Source of the DNA: Pseudomonadota bacterium
Lineage (GTDB): Bacteria; Pseudomonadota; Gammaproteobacteria; Steroidobacterales; Steroidobacteraceae
Length of the DNA stretch: 7,422 bases
Assembly (NCBI GenBank): GCA_018241455.1
Contig: JAFEDW010000099.1
Coordinates: forward strand, 1 to 7,422
Direction of reading: 5' to 3'
Below the pieces are notes generated by a model. That model had not been told where the DNA came from. It saw nothing but the letters and a program-made list of their open reading frames with translations, and did not search any database. A program made the position numbers and the translations under genes. This document shows, piece by piece, positions 6,604 to 7,422 of the stretch (position 1 is the stretch's first letter; each line of letters begins with the position of its first letter).

Positions 6604-7422
6604 GGCGCGGGCGGCCCGGATTCCCGGATCGCGGCCGCCAGTCCATCCGCCGCCCGCCAGGCATCGATGAAGCGGTTGTACAGCGGCACGGGCGCGAGCC
6701 GGATCGTGTCGGGCTCGCGCCAGTCACCGACGACACCGCGTTGCCCGAGCGCGGCGTGCACGCGCCGTGCGCGCTCGCTGCCGCCGCGCACGCGGATCGA
6801 CAGCTGCGCGCCGCGCTGTGCGGGATCGGCGGGCGTGATGATCTCGATGGCCTCGCCGCAGGCGTTGCGCAACGCGCGCTCCAGGAAAGCCGTGAGCGCC
6901 TGCGACTTGGCGTGCAGGCGCGCAGCCCCGCCTTCCGCGAACAGCTCGAACGAGGCGAGCAGCGGGGCGGCCGACAGCACCGGCGGATTGCTCAGTTGCC
7001 AACCCGCGGCGCCCGGCGTGAGCTCGAACGCGCTGCCCATGCGAAAGCGCGTCGCCGGATCGCTCCCCCACCATCCGGCGAGCCGCGGCAGGCTTTCGGC
7101 CTTCGCGTGGCGGGCGTGCACGAAGGCGCCGCCGATCGCGCCCGGGCCGCCGTTCAGGTACTTGTAACTGCACCAGGCCGCGAAATCGGCGCCGCTGTCA
7201 TGCAGCGCCAGCGGCACGTTGCCGATCGAGTGCGCGAGATCGAAGCCAACCACGCTGCCAATTCGGTGGGCACTGTCGACGATGCGTGTGATGTCGAAAG
7301 CCTGCCCCGTTCGGTACTGCACGCCGGGCCAGAGCACCAGCGCGAGCGAATCGCCCGCGGCGGCGATGCGCGCCTCGATGTCTTCCATGCGCAGTAGTTC
7401 TTCGCCCGCGCGCGGCGCCAGC
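6600..7422 (-). CDS. kynU: Kynureninase, N-terminal part beyond the window
   Basis: Kynureninase is a PLP enzyme of aminotransferase fold type I that cleaves kynurenine or 3-hydroxykynurenine into alanine plus anthranilate or 3-hydroxyanthranilate. About 274 C-terminal residues are visible (the family has about 420), and the frame stays open to the right edge. The Met codon at 7386-7388 is internal, since the frame continues upstream of it as APRAGEELLR. Landmarks are LWPGVQYRTGQ, the PLP-ring aspartate in GFDLAHSIGN, and WCSYKYLNGGPG, whose Lys codon at 7161-7163 should hold PLP. These are followed by AFVHARH and the GWWG segment that family members have just after it. The stop overlaps the kmo start as ATGA. 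The order kynU then kmo in one transcript suggests 3-hydroxykynurenine is both made and cleaved by this pair, feeding quinolinate for NAD. The promoter is outside the window. Confidence 0.95.
   Translation of the reverse strand, partial: LAPRAGEELLRMEDIEARIAAAGDSLALVLWPGVQYRTGQAFDITRIVDSAHRIGSVVGFDLAHSIGNVPLALHDSGADFAAWCSYKYLNGGPGAIGGAFVHARHAKAESLPRLAGWWGSDPATRFRMGSAFELTPGAAGWQLSNPPVLSAAPLLASFELFAEGGAARLHAKSQALTAFLERALRNACGEAIEIITPADPAQRGAQLSIRVRGGSERARRVHAALGQRGVVGDWREPDTIRLAPVPLYNRFIDAWRAADGLAAAIRESGPPAP

Noticed and set aside
5386..7167. A 593-codon open frame on the + strand, longer than any real gene on that side.
   Set aside because: It lies opposite kmo and kynU, whose motifs are unmistakable. 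The translation is rich in Arg, Ala and Gln with no domain, as expected of the complementary frame of GC-rich codons.

Overview
This is a high-GC, gene-dense bacterial chromosome segment with eight protein genes, almost no intergenic space, and no RNA gene, mobile element, repeat array or CRISPR. Gene content and protein sequences suggest a gammaproteobacterium of the Xanthomonadales/Lysobacterales (Xanthomonadaceae or Rhodanobacteraceae type). The reasons are an lgt-thyA-...-folA cluster, a bacterial kynurenine pathway and an almost leaderless promoter at lgt. This placement is inferred from protein resemblance and was not tested with a tree.

Left part (1-710, + strand): the C-terminal two thirds of an RlmI-like 23S rRNA cytosine methyltransferase, cut by the window edge. 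Middle part (734-5220, + strand): a tight operon of lgt (lipoprotein lipidation), thyA (dTMP synthesis), a small SET-domain protein lysine methyltransferase, kup (potassium uptake) and folA (dihydrofolate reductase). The first four genes are joined by ATGA start/stop overlaps. folA follows 34 bases after kup and starts with TTG behind a clear Shine-Dalgarno sequence. Right part (5254-7422, - strand): kynU (N-terminus beyond the window) followed by kmo, also joined by an ATGA overlap. They convert kynurenine to 3-hydroxykynurenine and then 3-hydroxyanthranilate, the tryptophan route to quinolinate and NAD. The two blocks converge at a 33-base gap.

Two things stand out. First, folA has an in-frame TAG at codon 49, where the family normally has Glu in the GR-T-(W/F)-E-S-I-G-R-P-L-P-G block. 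The rest of the gene is intact on both sides, so this is either a very recent nonsense mutation, a sequence error, or a stop codon that is read through. It is puzzling because thyA beside it is intact and its reaction produces the dihydrofolate that FolA recycles. Second, a 162-residue SET protein with a complete cysteine-type post-SET motif, a family best known from eukaryotic histone methylation, is translationally coupled between thyA and kup. I found no wholly new multi-gene system; the other genes belong to well-known families.
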